This document shows, piece after piece, positions 39,039 through 48,497 of a DNA stretch of 64,000 nt. Under the pieces are notes generated by a model. It saw only the letters and a program-made list of their open reading frames with translations, did not search any database and was not told where the DNA came from. The translations under genes were made by a program, and so were the position numbers. How positions within the stretch are numbered: position 1 is the first letter of the stretch; each line of letters begins with the position of its first letter. This DNA comes from Elusimicrobiaceae bacterium (GTDB lineage: Bacteria > Elusimicrobiota > Elusimicrobia > Elusimicrobiales > Elusimicrobiaceae): the NCBI GenBank assembly GCA_017528825.1, contig JAFXOI010000035.1:1-64000 (forward strand), in the 5' to 3' direction.

Positions 39039-42000
39039 CTATTTCACTTCCAATTGATTGGTTGCGGTGTGTGCGGCAAATTCCGGCGCATACATGGATT
39101 GTATCTGCGCGGGCAGTGCGTGGTAAACACCGGGCAGCGTAGGCCGTAAAGTATAGCGCAAGGTGTAAGTACCCGCCGGAACGCGGTCGATGAAGAAATT
39201 AGTCGCTCCGTCGCGTACTTCTCGGTAGAAACTCAAGGTATTCCACGTCCAGCCGCTTGTCAAATCCGTATTTTCAAATCCGGCCGGTTTGGGATCGGCC
39301 AGCAGGACATAGTCAAACGCAGAGGAAGCGGTAACAGTCAGTTCCACTTCTACTTCACTGCCGACCGGGATTTGCTCCTGCGGTTGCAAGGCGCGTACTT
39401 TTTCCCGTCCGTCTTCCTGATATTTAAGCAGGTAGCGGCGTTGTACATTTATGACCCCTTCGGGCGAAGCGTTTGCTTGAGCAGTGGTGTACACTGCATC
39501 TAATGTGACAAAAGAGGTCAAACCGCCTTGTTTGCTGGCTTGGGCTGTATAATCTTTTTCAGAAATATCCGGGGCGGTTTTGGTCCAAGTAAGCGGTCCG
39601 CTCCAATCAAACGGTTCCACGCGAATGGATTTTTTCTGTCCATCCCATTGCAAGGAATATTCCGCCGGATCATTAAGTAGGCCGCGGCGTTGCATGTAAT
39701 CAAGCAACGTGTAAATGGCTTCTGCGGTAGAGGCACTATCGCGCCAGGCCTGTGCCTTGCGGTTAAACAAAATCCATTTTACCAGTCCGGCCGCCTGCTC
39801 ATCGTTTGGACGTATTTCTAACAAGGTGCGCAGGGTTGCCGTTTGAGTAGCCAAGGTGTCATTATACCATAGCCAGCTTTGCGCTTCCGGCGCAAAATAC
39901 GAACCGGTAACAGGATTGGTTTGAACACGGGAAAGCACTAAATCTAAATACTCATTGGCTTTCGTTTTATTGCCTAACCGGTAATAAGCCGCGGCGGCGT
40001 AGGTTTGCCCCAGTGGGGTCATATAACGGCTATGTTTATCTGCATAAGTAAGCCACTTTTGTATGGGGGCTTGCTTGATAGATTTCCACGTCTGTGGGAA
40101 GGCAGTATATACGTAGGCTGCATATAAAGCATACGATACCGTAGAAGCATGAGGCGTGCTCTGCGTCAAATTATTTTCAATACGAGAGGACATCCACGCC
40201 AATGCCTTTTCGGCGCTAGTGCGATTTACTTCTCCTCCGTAGCGTAAAATTTGTCCGTAGGCCGCCAGTATTTTAAGCGTAATAAATTCGCTGGCCTGTC
40301 CGTCAGGCATCCAAGAGAAACCGCCTGCTTGGGTTTGGTAGGCTGATAGCTTTTGCTCTAAGCGTTTTTTGGCGGTTTCTACCGAGGACGGATCAAATAA
40401 ATCTGCCAAGAATGCCTCTGATTGCACACCTCCTTTGAAAGTTTGTAACCACGGAGTTTGGCTCAGCAGTAACAAACGGGAAGGATCTTGTTCTTCCCAT
40501 GCCGGTAGCTGGGTGTTTCGTTTGGGCAGTTGTCCTACGGCCTGTTGCAGTAACGGATAGGCCGTGTAAAAGGCTTGCACAACCGCCAACGGAGCATAAC
40601 TGTTCACTAGGCTTAGCGCATCTTTGTAAGCAGGTTGTAACAGTTGGGGCATGGCATTGAGTACACTGCGTAGTAAACTGGGATCCAAACGCAAGGTTAC
40701 TGAGGAAACGTCGCGCGTGTCATCGGGTTGGAGCAGGTTTTCCAAACGCAAAGTTTGCGGCTTATCCTCCAAGGCGGCCGTGACACTGTCTACCACGCGT
40801 GACATCGCGGGCAACAAAGGCAAGGTGCGGCTTTCGGCATCGGTGTAATTACCGCTTCGCACCGTAGCCGTAATTTGCGCCATACCCACTCCCTTCGGTA
40901 CCGACACTTTCCACGTAACAGCTTGGGTGGCTCCCGCCGGTACGGAAATCGTTTGCGTGGCCTTTTCAATTCCAAAAGCGGCCGCGGCCGAGGTTCCGTC
41001 TTTCACGAGATCTAAAGTGATTTCGGCTGTGCGTTTCTTGGCAGTTGTATTGGTGACTTGTGCTACCAAAGTGCTTTGGTCTTTTCCACGCCAGAAACGA
41101 GGCAGAGACAAGCGGATCATTACATCTTTTCGGCTGACCGTTTGGGCTTGATACGATCCTATCTCTACACGCGGAGTGAATGCAAAGGCTTGTATATTCC
41201 ATGCAGTCAAACTTTGCGGGAAAGTAAAAGAAACTATTGCTTTGCCGGCGGTGATGGGCAACATGGAATTAAAATAAGCCGTTTCCGCAAAATCGGTACG
41301 AGGAGTAGGCGTGTTACCAGCGGAAGCGCCCATAGCACGTTCAGATTCGGCAACGGCCCCGGCAGATTCTTCCTTCATATCGTTTACTGCCATATCCATA
41401 GCGGGGGCTGCTTTAGCCATTAACATCATGGGAGCGGCGGCTCCTCTTGTAGCGAACATACGTTTGCTTTGATAAGAGTGGTAATAGGCCTGCAAGTTTA
41501 ACCGAGGCGGTCGGGGTGATTCTAAGGGATCGTACACTTGGCGGCCCGTGTAATGTTGTTGGGCATAGGTTTGGAAACGGCTATCTGAAAAATTAGCCCG
41601 TAGCGAAGCGGACGGATATAGTTTTTCCATGGATAATAACGGAGAAATAGCGGCATAATAATCCAGTGATTTGTCATAGACCCGCAGAGAAGCCTGTCCG
41701 TTAATGGGATTGGAAGCGGCGTCTTTAGCGGTTAATTTCCAAGATACTCGTTCTCCCGGTTGTACGTGGTCGGGCACATTTATGGTTAAAGACAGCGCTT
41801 GATTATCATGCGGAACTTGCACAAAAGTTTGTCCTTGATACATCTGATAATCGCTTGCTCCAAACCAACGAACATAAACGCCGCCACGCCAAGTAGGCAG
41901 AATGGGTAATTGATAAATTTCCGCACCGTCTGCTAAGCGTTCTTGTTTGGCAAGGAATTGTCCGTCATCGTATATTTCCAGTTGTTTTACTCCGTGTAAA

Positions 42001-44912
42001 TCTTGCGCGCCTAATAAGATTTTAGCCACAGAGCCCGGATAGTAACTCTTTTCTTGCACAATCGCTACTGCCGGCAAAGCCAAAGAAGATTTGGGGGCGG
42101 CTACCACAAAAACCAATTCCGCCGTCTCTGCATTTTTAGCGCTTAATTTGATTTTATAAATACCTTCCGGTAAACTGGGCAAGTTTAACATGACAGGTTC
42201 TGATTTTTCAACCGTAACGGTGTGCGTTGACACTAAGCGCAATTCTTTGTTTTTACCATACCAGTTTTCTAACGAATTTTCCTGTCGGAAAGTGGCGGTC
42301 GGTTTCTCAGCGGAGAACACATTTTCCAACTCTATAATTTCTGCGGTAAATTTACCGGAAATAGGTTGATTGTTAATATCGGTCAGTTCTATTTCGGCTA
42401 AACTTCCGGCAGTATGTTGCTCATAAAAACCTTTTGTAAAAGAGGCCTTAAAAAATACGGTGTGTTGACTGGCTTTGTAATCGGCTGTCGTGTCAATAGC
42501 GCGGCCGGAGGCATCTCTTACGGATGCTTCTACGTGAAAAGTAGTCGGCCAAGAGGTATCTTTTCCGGCGGTGGGAACGAATGAAATTGTAAAGTTACCG
42601 TCAGAATCGGTGGTTGTTTCTCCGTGGGCAATAATTTCCGGTTGTTGAGCCGGCATCGGACGCCACCACCAACAGAAAGGACGAAAATACTGACGGGTTA
42701 CTTTGTATTGTACCGGAGCTTTGACAAGCGGACTACCTACATAATAAGCCGCTTTGCCGGTAATATGAGCGGTTTTGCCATACTGCAAGGTGGCTGCTTG
42801 AGAAAGTGAAACTTCATATTCAGGACGTTTATACTCTTCTACCGCTATGTCATAATAGGCATTTGCTGTGCGGCCGTCATATTTGTAGGTGGCTTGTGCT
42901 TGATAAGAACCTAGCAATCCTTCTTGCGGCAAGGTAAAAGAAAGTTGGGCCGTACCGTAGGCATTGAGGGAGACCGTTTTGTCCAGTATGGACTGACCGT
43001 TAACGTCACGCACCCGTATTTGTACTTTTGTATGATCCGGCAGAGTTTTTAAGCCGCGTCCGGCTTCTTCTAGTCCATAAACAGCTAGTGTTACGTTTTG
43101 GCCCGGACGGTATACAGCTCGGTCACTTTCTAAGTATAAGCGTACGGGTTGAGGATTGGAAAAGTAAAAATAAACTGAATTAGTTAAAAACGCAGTACTA
43201 CCCTGAGTTTCTGCTTTGGGTAAGATAAAGGACGAACGATCATTGCCATTTACATGGATGGTTTGAGGCAAAGTCAGGACGCCTTTTTCGTCGGTTGTAC
43301 CGTGGCTACGGTTACCTTTCCAATCTGTAATGTAGGTAACGGCGGCATTGGGTTGCGGTTGGCCGCTTTGCAAATTCCAAGTATATATACGAAAAACGGA
43401 CGGAGTGTAAGTCTGGGCTTGACGGGTATGATACTTAGCAGGGTCATCCTCAATAGCGGCTGTGACAAAAAGAGCCAATTCCGTATTGTTTAAGACTACC
43501 GCCTTCACAGGGGCTGTTTGAGGATTAAAAGTTTCATCATAGGATAAAACGGCTATATAGAACCCACGAGCTTCAAGGGGAGGAAGTTCCCAGACTTGCT
43601 TGGCAAAAGCGTGTGGCTTTTCGTAGGCAATGGATTTACTCAAATGAGAAAGCGGCGTGCGTGTAAGTAACTGGGGAATTTGGTCGCTTTGAATTTGAGT
43701 TAAATAACGCCAAGAAGTAGGAGTTTTTTCTTTGTTCCATTTTTGTAATTCTTCTTGTGTAACGGCATATAAACGCAAATATACGGTGGAGATATTGCGA
43801 GCAGAGAAAGATAAGCGAGTGTGTTGCGGGTCTTGGCTAAAAGCGGGGCTTTCTATGTCTAAAACCGGTTGGCGGATTTCTTGGGCTAACTGTTTGCATG
43901 ACTGGCTGTAATAGTTGCTTGCTAAGGTTTGGGCAGTCCAGTCGCATAGTTGGACGGCTTGGATGTATTGTTGGTCTTGATTTAACAAACGGGCTGCTTT
44001 TAAGGCGGCGTAGGCTTGGCCGTAATCGGCCTTGCTGGTGCCCAGCGAGTGTATCCAACGACCTAATTTGTTCCAGATACCGGTTTGTTGGGTATATCCG
44101 CTTAAGGTTTGCAAAATTTCTATTGCTTTTTGGCGGGCTTTTTCTTGATTATCAAATGTGAAAAAGGAAGGGTAATCAAACGGCAGGGTAACACGGTCTG
44201 TTTGCCAAATCAAGCGGGCATCGGCACGATTTTTCCCTTCTAATTGGGCCGCTTCCGCCAGTAAATACTGTAACTTTTGTATGTCTTGTTTGGAAGAAGG
44301 AGCGGGCACTCTGTCCCACGAAAGCATATCTTCTGCCCGAAGGGGGGAGACGGCCTCATTTTCTAGTTGGTTTTTCCATTGTAACAGTACAAAGTCAAAC
44401 AAAGTCGGAATGGCTTTTGTGTCAGTATCTTGCAGTTCTAAAATGAGCGTTTCTTTTTCAATAGGAGCTTCAATCAATTGTTTGCGTAAGGTCCATAATT
44501 GTTCAAAACTTTCATTAATTTTGTCTTGCCATTGGGCGGCACTAAGTTGCTCCAAATCCCCTTCGTCTTCGTCGGATGCGGAAAGGCCGAAACGATAGGT
44601 GTTTTGTACCCGTTGAGCTGTCTGGATGCGGTATAGCAACAGGCGCGCTTGCCACAAAGGCTGACTGGACAACTCAAACCCAAAGGCACTTTGAGCCGCC
44701 TGCATATATTTGCCAAGCATGTATTGGCAACCGACAATGCGTAATTGGACTTGATATAAAGTATCTTGCTTGGCTTGCGGCAATAAGGTTTGATACGTTT
44801 TTAAGGCCTCGCTAAAGCGGCCGTCGGCGTAATCTTTTTCGGCCTGCGCTAAAGTTTGGGCGGCCAAAGAAAGAGAGATAAAACAAGCTAACGACAAAAG
44901 AATTTTTTTCAT
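39039..44912 (-). CDS. Alpha-2-macroglobulin family protein lacking the thioester motif
   Basis: 1957 residues, the largest gene here. Signal peptide MKKILLSLACFISLSLAAQ without a lipobox. An N-terminal TPR-like region (AEKDYADGRFSEALKTYQ) is followed by macroglobulin domains (VYRPGQNVTLAVYGLEEAG, SYYPGSVAKILLGAQD), the A2M core (FNSMLPITAGKAIVSFTFPQ, SLTAWNIQAFAFTP) and a helical C-terminal alpha-alpha toroid region. The usual CxEQ thioester site expected before the toroid (near LLQPAYKDALSLVNSYAPL) is absent. Bacterial A2Ms trap or block proteases in the periplasm; forms without a thioester are known in gut Bacteroidetes. No pbpC gene is adjacent. Confidence 0.88.
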   Translation of the reverse strand: MKKILLSLACFISLSLAAQTLAQAEKDYADGRFSEALKTYQTLLPQAKQDTLYQVQLRIVGCQYMLGKYMQAAQSAFGFELSSQPLWQARLLLYRIQTAQRVQNTYRFGLSASDEDEGDLEQLSAAQWQDKINESFEQLWTLRKQLIEAPIEKETLILELQDTDTKAIPTLFDFVLLQWKNQLENEAVSPLRAEDMLSWDRVPAPSSKQDIQKLQYLLAEAAQLEGKNRADARLIWQTDRVTLPFDYPSFFTFDNQEKARQKAIEILQTLSGYTQQTGIWNKLGRWIHSLGTSKADYGQAYAALKAARLLNQDQQYIQAVQLCDWTAQTLASNYYSQSCKQLAQEIRQPVLDIESPAFSQDPQHTRLSFSARNISTVYLRLYAVTQEELQKWNKEKTPTSWRYLTQIQSDQIPQLLTRTPLSHLSKSIAYEKPHAFAKQVWELPPLEARGFYIAVLSYDETFNPQTAPVKAVVLNNTELALFVTAAIEDDPAKYHTRQAQTYTPSVFRIYTWNLQSGQPQPNAAVTYITDWKGNRSHGTTDEKGVLTLPQTIHVNGNDRSSFILPKAETQGSTAFLTNSVYFYFSNPQPVRLYLESDRAVYRPGQNVTLAVYGLEEAGRGLKTLPDHTKVQIRVRDVNGQSILDKTVSLNAYGTAQLSFTLPQEGLLGSYQAQATYKYDGRTANAYYDIAVEEYKRPEYEVSLSQAATLQYGKTAHITGKAAYYVGSPLVKAPVQYKVTRQYFRPFCWWWRPMPAQQPEIIAHGETTTDSDGNFTISFVPTAGKDTSWPTTFHVEASVRDASGRAIDTTADYKASQHTVFFKASFTKGFYEQHTAGSLAEIELTDINNQPISGKFTAEIIELENVFSAEKPTATFRQENSLENWYGKNKELRLVSTHTVTVEKSEPVMLNLPSLPEGIYKIKLSAKNAETAELVFVVAAPKSSLALPAVAIVQEKSYYPGSVAKILLGAQDLHGVKQLEIYDDGQFLAKQERLADGAEIYQLPILPTWRGGVYVRWFGASDYQMYQGQTFVQVPHDNQALSLTINVPDHVQPGERVSWKLTAKDAASNPINGQASLRVYDKSLDYYAAISPLLSMEKLYPSASLRANFSDSRFQTYAQQHYTGRQVYDPLESPRPPRLNLQAYYHSYQSKRMFATRGAAAPMMLMAKAAPAMDMAVNDMKEESAGAVAESERAMGASAGNTPTPRTDFAETAYFNSMLPITAGKAIVSFTFPQSLTAWNIQAFAFTPRVEIGSYQAQTVSRKDVMIRLSLPRFWRGKDQSTLVAQVTNTTAKKRTAEITLDLVKDGTSAAAAFGIEKATQTISVPAGATQAVTWKVSVPKGVGMAQITATVRSGNYTDAESRTLPLLPAMSRVVDSVTAALEDKPQTLRLENLLQPDDTRDVSSVTLRLDPSLLRSVLNAMPQLLQPAYKDALSLVNSYAPLAVVQAFYTAYPLLQQAVGQLPKRNTQLPAWEEQDPSRLLLLSQTPWLQTFKGGVQSEAFLADLFDPSSVETAKKRLEQKLSAYQTQAGGFSWMPDGQASEFITLKILAAYGQILRYGGEVNRTSAEKALAWMSSRIENNLTQSTPHASTVSYALYAAYVYTAFPQTWKSIKQAPIQKWLTYADKHSRYMTPLGQTYAAAAYYRLGNKTKANEYLDLVLSRVQTNPVTGSYFAPEAQSWLWYNDTLATQTATLRTLLEIRPNDEQAAGLVKWILFNRKAQAWRDSASTAEAIYTLLDYMQRRGLLNDPAEYSLQWDGQKKSIRVEPFDWSGPLTWTKTAPDISEKDYTAQASKQGGLTSFVTLDAVYTTAQANASPEGVINVQRRYLLKYQEDGREKVRALQPQEQIPVGSEVEVELTVTASSAFDYVLLADPKPAGFENTDLTSGWTWNTLSFYREVRDGATNFFIDRVPAGTYTLRYTLRPTLPGVYHALPAQIQSMYAPEFAAHTATNQLEVK

Positions 44913-44928
44913 GATTTCTCCGTGTTAT

Positions 44929-44968
44929 ATAGAAAATCTCTTTGCGCAAAGCGTCAAAGAGATTTTTT
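44929..44968 (-). terminator. argS terminator
   Basis: AAAATCTCTTTG/CAAAGAGATTTT (44933-44944/44955-44966), 12-bp stem, with TTTT on the minus strand. It separates rsfS-argS from the A2M gene. Confidence 0.75.
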
Positions 44969-44986
44969 AGTTTTTCAAAAGCGCAC

Positions 44987-46579
44987 TTACATTTTTTCGG
45001 GGGCGCTGACTCCTAAAAATTCTAATCCTTTCCGGATTCGTTCGGCCACTCGCTGGCAAATCAGCAAGCGGGAGCGTGTAAGCGGTAAATTGTTTTCATC
45101 GAGCACGCGGCAATTATCGTAGAACGAGTGGAACAAGCCCGCTAATTCCATCAGATACGTCGGCAAATGATGCGGGCTCATATCTCGCAAACAGGCCCGT
45201 AATACCGGCTTAAACCATATTAATTTAAGTAGTAAAGTGCGTTCTGCTGCGGAAAGTGGCATCACAATTTCGCCCGGTTCCCATCCTTTTTGGGCGGCTG
45301 CGGCAAAAATGGAATGGATGCGCGCGTGCACATATTGCACATAGTAGACCGGATTTTCATTGGATTGTTTTTTAGCCAGTTGAATATCAAAGGTCATTTG
45401 TGCATTGGGTGTGCGACTGGAGAAGAAAAAGCGGCAAGCATCGGTGCCTACTTCATCGACTAATTCCCGCAAGGTAATAAATTTACCGGCCCGTTTGGAC
45501 ATTTTCACTTGTTCACCGTTATCTAACAAGTGCACTAACTGGTGAATAATGGGGGTAAAAGATTTCTCTTCTTTGCCCAAAGCATGCACGGCGGCTTTCA
45601 TGCGCGGCACATAACCGTGATGATCGGCCCCTAAAATATCAATCAGTTGGTCATAGCCACGGTCAAATTTGTTTTTATGATAAGCAATATCTGCCAAAAA
45701 ATAAGTGGGGCGTCCATCGGTGCGTACCAAGACGCGGTCTTTGTCGTCTTTGGCTTCTTTATCTTGGGTGGAACCAAACCACACGGCATCGTCTTTTTTA
45801 TACGCATAACCGTTATCTTCCAATGATTTTAATGCTTTTTGTACGGCTCCGGCCTGATGTAATTCGGACTCGCGGAACCAGCGCGTAAATTGCACGCGGA
45901 AAGCATTCATATCATCTTGTTGGGTTTTGATTAAATACTCCATGGCCCAACGTCCATAATCTTCTTCTTTCAAATCTTTCGGAGCCACTTTGGCCATATC
46001 AATCAGATAGGAACCATGATATCCGTTTTCCGGCGGTTCTTGCCCGTTGATGCGAGCTTTAAGAGAGGCCGCCAGCATTTGAGCTTGGTTGCCGGCATCA
46101 TTAACATAGTACTCGCTATCGCACGAATAACCTAGAGCACGATAAATGCGCACCAAACTGTCGCCCAATGCCGCTCCGCGCCCAGACGCCATATGCAAAG
46201 GGCCGGTCGGGTTAGCAGAGACAAACTCAATTAAAATTTTATGCTTGGAGCCGTACGGAGAATCGGCCTCTTTAATGCGGCGGTCTAACGCCGCTAAGGT
46301 TAAAAATTTATCTTCTAAGCGGATATTGATAAAACCGGGCGCGGCGGCGGTAGCGCTGTCAATACCGTTCACTTCCTGCAGTAATGTAGCCGCCGTTTTG
46401 GCAATTTCCAAAGGGTTTTTGTGTAATACTTTGGCGGCGGACATAGCCCAGTTCAACGACAAATCTGCACCGGTATGTTCCGGCGCGGGGGAAAATTCAA
46501 CTTCAGGTAAGGTGGCCCCTTGAAAAGCAGGAGCACTGGAAAGTTTGATTTCAATATCTTTTTTCAAATGGGTAAACAT
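44987..46579 (-). CDS. argS: Arginyl-tRNA synthetase
   Basis: 530 residues, a short but complete class I enzyme. N-terminal Add-1 domain, then the catalytic region EFVSANPTGPLHMASGRGAA, where the HIGH motif reads HMAS instead of the common HVGH, the KMSKS-type loop QVKMSKRAGKFITL, and a DALR anticodon-binding domain at the end. It would charge the tRNA-Arg encoded at 10808. The ATG is directly after the rsfS stop (TAA ATG). Confidence 0.95.
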   Translation of the reverse strand: MFTHLKKDIEIKLSSAPAFQGATLPEVEFSPAPEHTGADLSLNWAMSAAKVLHKNPLEIAKTAATLLQEVNGIDSATAAAPGFINIRLEDKFLTLAALDRRIKEADSPYGSKHKILIEFVSANPTGPLHMASGRGAALGDSLVRIYRALGYSCDSEYYVNDAGNQAQMLAASLKARINGQEPPENGYHGSYLIDMAKVAPKDLKEEDYGRWAMEYLIKTQQDDMNAFRVQFTRWFRESELHQAGAVQKALKSLEDNGYAYKKDDAVWFGSTQDKEAKDDKDRVLVRTDGRPTYFLADIAYHKNKFDRGYDQLIDILGADHHGYVPRMKAAVHALGKEEKSFTPIIHQLVHLLDNGEQVKMSKRAGKFITLRELVDEVGTDACRFFFSSRTPNAQMTFDIQLAKKQSNENPVYYVQYVHARIHSIFAAAAQKGWEPGEIVMPLSAAERTLLLKLIWFKPVLRACLRDMSPHHLPTYLMELAGLFHSFYDNCRVLDENNLPLTRSRLLICQRVAERIRKGLEFLGVSAPEKM

Positions 46580-47077
46580 TTATTTCTTTTCCTTTTTGGT
46601 GGTTTTTTTAGCCGTAGTTTTCTTAGCCGGTTTTTTGACGGTTTTGGAGGTGGCTTTCTTAACCGCCGCTTTTTTTGTAGAGGTTTTTTTAGTAACAGTT
46701 TTTTTAGTGGTTGCGGTTTTTTTAACGGTTTTAGGTTTGTGATAGTTCACTTCTTTACCAAAACTAAAAATTTTATCTAAGGCGTAAAAATCGCGCGCTT
46801 CTGCCGTCATAATATGTACTAAAAAAGACCCATAGTCCGATACGCGCCACATCATGCTGTCTGCGCCATCTCGGTTTGATTTATAAATCCCGATTTTCTT
46901 AAGTTGAGTGCTGATTTCTTCTTCCACTGCTTCCAAGTGAGGTTTGGATGTCACGGTAGCCAGGATGATATAGTCACACAAAGAGGATAATCCTTGCAAA
47001 TCTATGACTTTGATATTTTCCGCTTTTTTTTCATCGGCATAACGGGCAGCCAGTATAGCAATGTCCTTATTCTTCAT
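46580..47077 (-). CDS. rsfS: Ribosomal silencing factor RsfS with lysine-rich tail
   Basis: 166 residues from the ATG at 47077, which has GAGGTG upstream. Residues 1-112 are RsfS (AENIKVIDLQGLSSLCDYII, SVQ-type core replaced by DSMMWRVSDYGSFLVHIM and FYALDKIF). RsfS binds L14 and blocks subunit joining in starvation. About 52 further residues are almost only Lys, Thr, Ala and Val in KK-containing repeats, like the tails on Lon and S2 in this window. Co-transcribed with argS. Confidence 0.92.
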   Translation of the reverse strand: MKNKDIAILAARYADEKKAENIKVIDLQGLSSLCDYIILATVTSKPHLEAVEEEISTQLKKIGIYKSNRDGADSMMWRVSDYGSFLVHIMTAEARDFYALDKIFSFGKEVNYHKPKTVKKTATTKKTVTKKTSTKKAAVKKATSKTVKKPAKKTTAKKTTKKEKK

Positions 47078-47163
47078 AAAGCACCTCAACAATAGTATAT
47101 CTTTAGAATAGCATTTTTCGATAGCTTTTTCTATACAATTTACAGCCAAGGGCCACAATTTTA

Positions 47164-47169
47164 TATACT
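47164..47169 (+). promoter_or_regulatory. rsmI -10 box six bases before ATG
   Basis: TATACT at 47164-47169, six bases, ATG at 47176. There is no ribosome binding site. A TTTACA at 47139-47144 is a weak -35 candidate with a 19-nt spacer. Confidence 0.55.
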
Positions 47170-47175
47170 AAGACT

Positions 47176-47880
47176 ATGTTATCTATAGTACCTACCCCGT
47201 TGGGGAATTTGCAAGATATCACCTTGCGCGCATTAGACACACTGAAAAATGCCGATTTTGTGTTGTGCGAAGATACGCGCCGTACGCAAATTTTGCTGAC
47301 CCATTTTGGGATTTCTAAACCTACTGTCCGTTATAATGAAAATGACGAATCGTCCGTGCGGCGTTGCGTGGAACTGGTGCGCCAAGGCAAAAATTGCGCG
47401 TTGGTGTCTGATTGTGGCACGCCGTGTATTTCCGATCCGGGGTGGAAACTGGTGCGCAGAGCGGCGCAGGAAGGATTGCCCATTACCTCGCTACCGGGGC
47501 CCAGTGCGGCGGCTTGCGCGTTGGCCGGGGCCGGTTTTACGGGGGGCGCGTTTACCTTCTTAGGATTTTTGCCACGTAAACCCGGCAAAGCAGCCAAATT
47601 ATTATCGGCCGCCTATGCACAAAAACATCCGGTAATCGTGTATGAATCTCCTTTCCGTGTCATTAAATTGTTGGAATTGATTACCGCTACGCTGGGCGAA
47701 ACCACTCCGGTTGTGGCCGCGCGTGAGATTTCTAAAGTATACGAGGAATGGTTGCGCGGTACGGCAAGTGAAGTGGCAGAGAACTTACGCCGGCGCAAAA
47801 AAGTGCAGGGAGAATTTGTGGTAGTAATTGGTTTACCCGAAACACAGGAAACACCGCATGACGAAGATTTATCCTATTGA
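47176..47880 (+). CDS. rsmI: 16S rRNA 2'-O-methyltransferase RsmI
   Basis: 234 residues. SAM-dependent methylation of C1402 ribose in 16S rRNA. The tetrapyrrole-methylase fold shows LSIVPTPLGNLQDITLRALDTL, CEDTRRTQILL, LVSDCGTPCISDPG, LPGPSAA and VYESPFRVIKLL. The C-terminal small domain found in some homologues is missing. It overlaps tsaC by 23 nt. Confidence 0.95.
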   Translation: MLSIVPTPLGNLQDITLRALDTLKNADFVLCEDTRRTQILLTHFGISKPTVRYNENDESSVRRCVELVRQGKNCALVSDCGTPCISDPGWKLVRRAAQEGLPITSLPGPSAAACALAGAGFTGGAFTFLGFLPRKPGKAAKLLSAAYAQKHPVIVYESPFRVIKLLELITATLGETTPVVAAREISKVYEEWLRGTASEVAENLRRRKKVQGEFVVVIGLPETQETPHDEDLSY

Positions 47881-48490
47881 AAAAATGTCTGAAGCTGAGT
47901 TACAACAAACCGCCACCGCTATTGAAGAAGGCGCGGTGATTGCTTTTGCCACGGACACCGTATATGGCCTAGGTACTAATGCCTTTGCGGAACAGTCTAT
48001 TTCCCGTATTTATCAAATTAAACAACGTCCGGCCTCGGATGCTTTGCAAATTTTGGTGGGCAGTGTGGCGCAAGCTCAGCAAATTACCCAATGGAATAAA
48101 GAGGCGGACCTTCTAGCAAAGGCCTTTTGGCCCGGAGCTTTAACATTAATTTTAAAGCCCAATCTTGCGGGAGAACCTTTGCGGCGCGGATTTGCGGGGT
48201 TGGGCCTGCGTGTGCCGGCGCATACACATTTATTGCGTCTGCTGACCGCCATGTCAGTGCCTTTGGCTTCTACAAGTGCTAATTTGCACGGGCAACCGGT
48301 CTTAACCACGGAGCAGCAAGTGGTTGAATTTTTAGAGGGGAAAGCGGATTATATCTTAACAGGAGGAACACTCTCTGCCACGGCCTCGTCCGTAGTGGAT
48401 TTGACCGGGGAGCCTGTTTTACTTAGAGAAGGAGCGGTGTCTCGCGCTCGGCTGGAAGAAACCTTGCGCAAATCTCTAAAAGAGTTATAA
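47858..48490 (+). CDS. tsaC: L-threonylcarbamoyladenylate synthase
   Basis: 210 residues from the ATG at 47858 (AGGAA 7 nt upstream, inside the end of rsmI). It makes threonylcarbamoyl-AMP for t6A37 on tRNAs. YrdC-domain features: AVIAFATDTVYGLGTNAF, IYQIKQRPASDALQILV, FWPGALTLIL, GLRVPAHTHLLRLL, PLASTSANLHGQPV. The Sua5 C-terminal domain is absent, so it is the TsaC type. Confidence 0.94.
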   Translation: MTKIYPIEKMSEAELQQTATAIEEGAVIAFATDTVYGLGTNAFAEQSISRIYQIKQRPASDALQILVGSVAQAQQITQWNKEADLLAKAFWPGALTLILKPNLAGEPLRRGFAGLGLRVPAHTHLLRLLTAMSVPLASTSANLHGQPVLTTEQQVVEFLEGKADYILTGGTLSATASSVVDLTGEPVLLREGAVSRARLEETLRKSLKEL

Positions 48491-48491
48491 T
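48486..48491 (+). promoter_or_regulatory. Histidine kinase -10 box six bases before ATG
   Basis: TATAAT at 48486-48491 overlaps the tsaC stop; six bases later is the ATG at 48498. No ribosome binding site. The kinase may thus be expressed apart from tsaC. Confidence 0.5.
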
Positions 48492-48497
48492 AAAATT

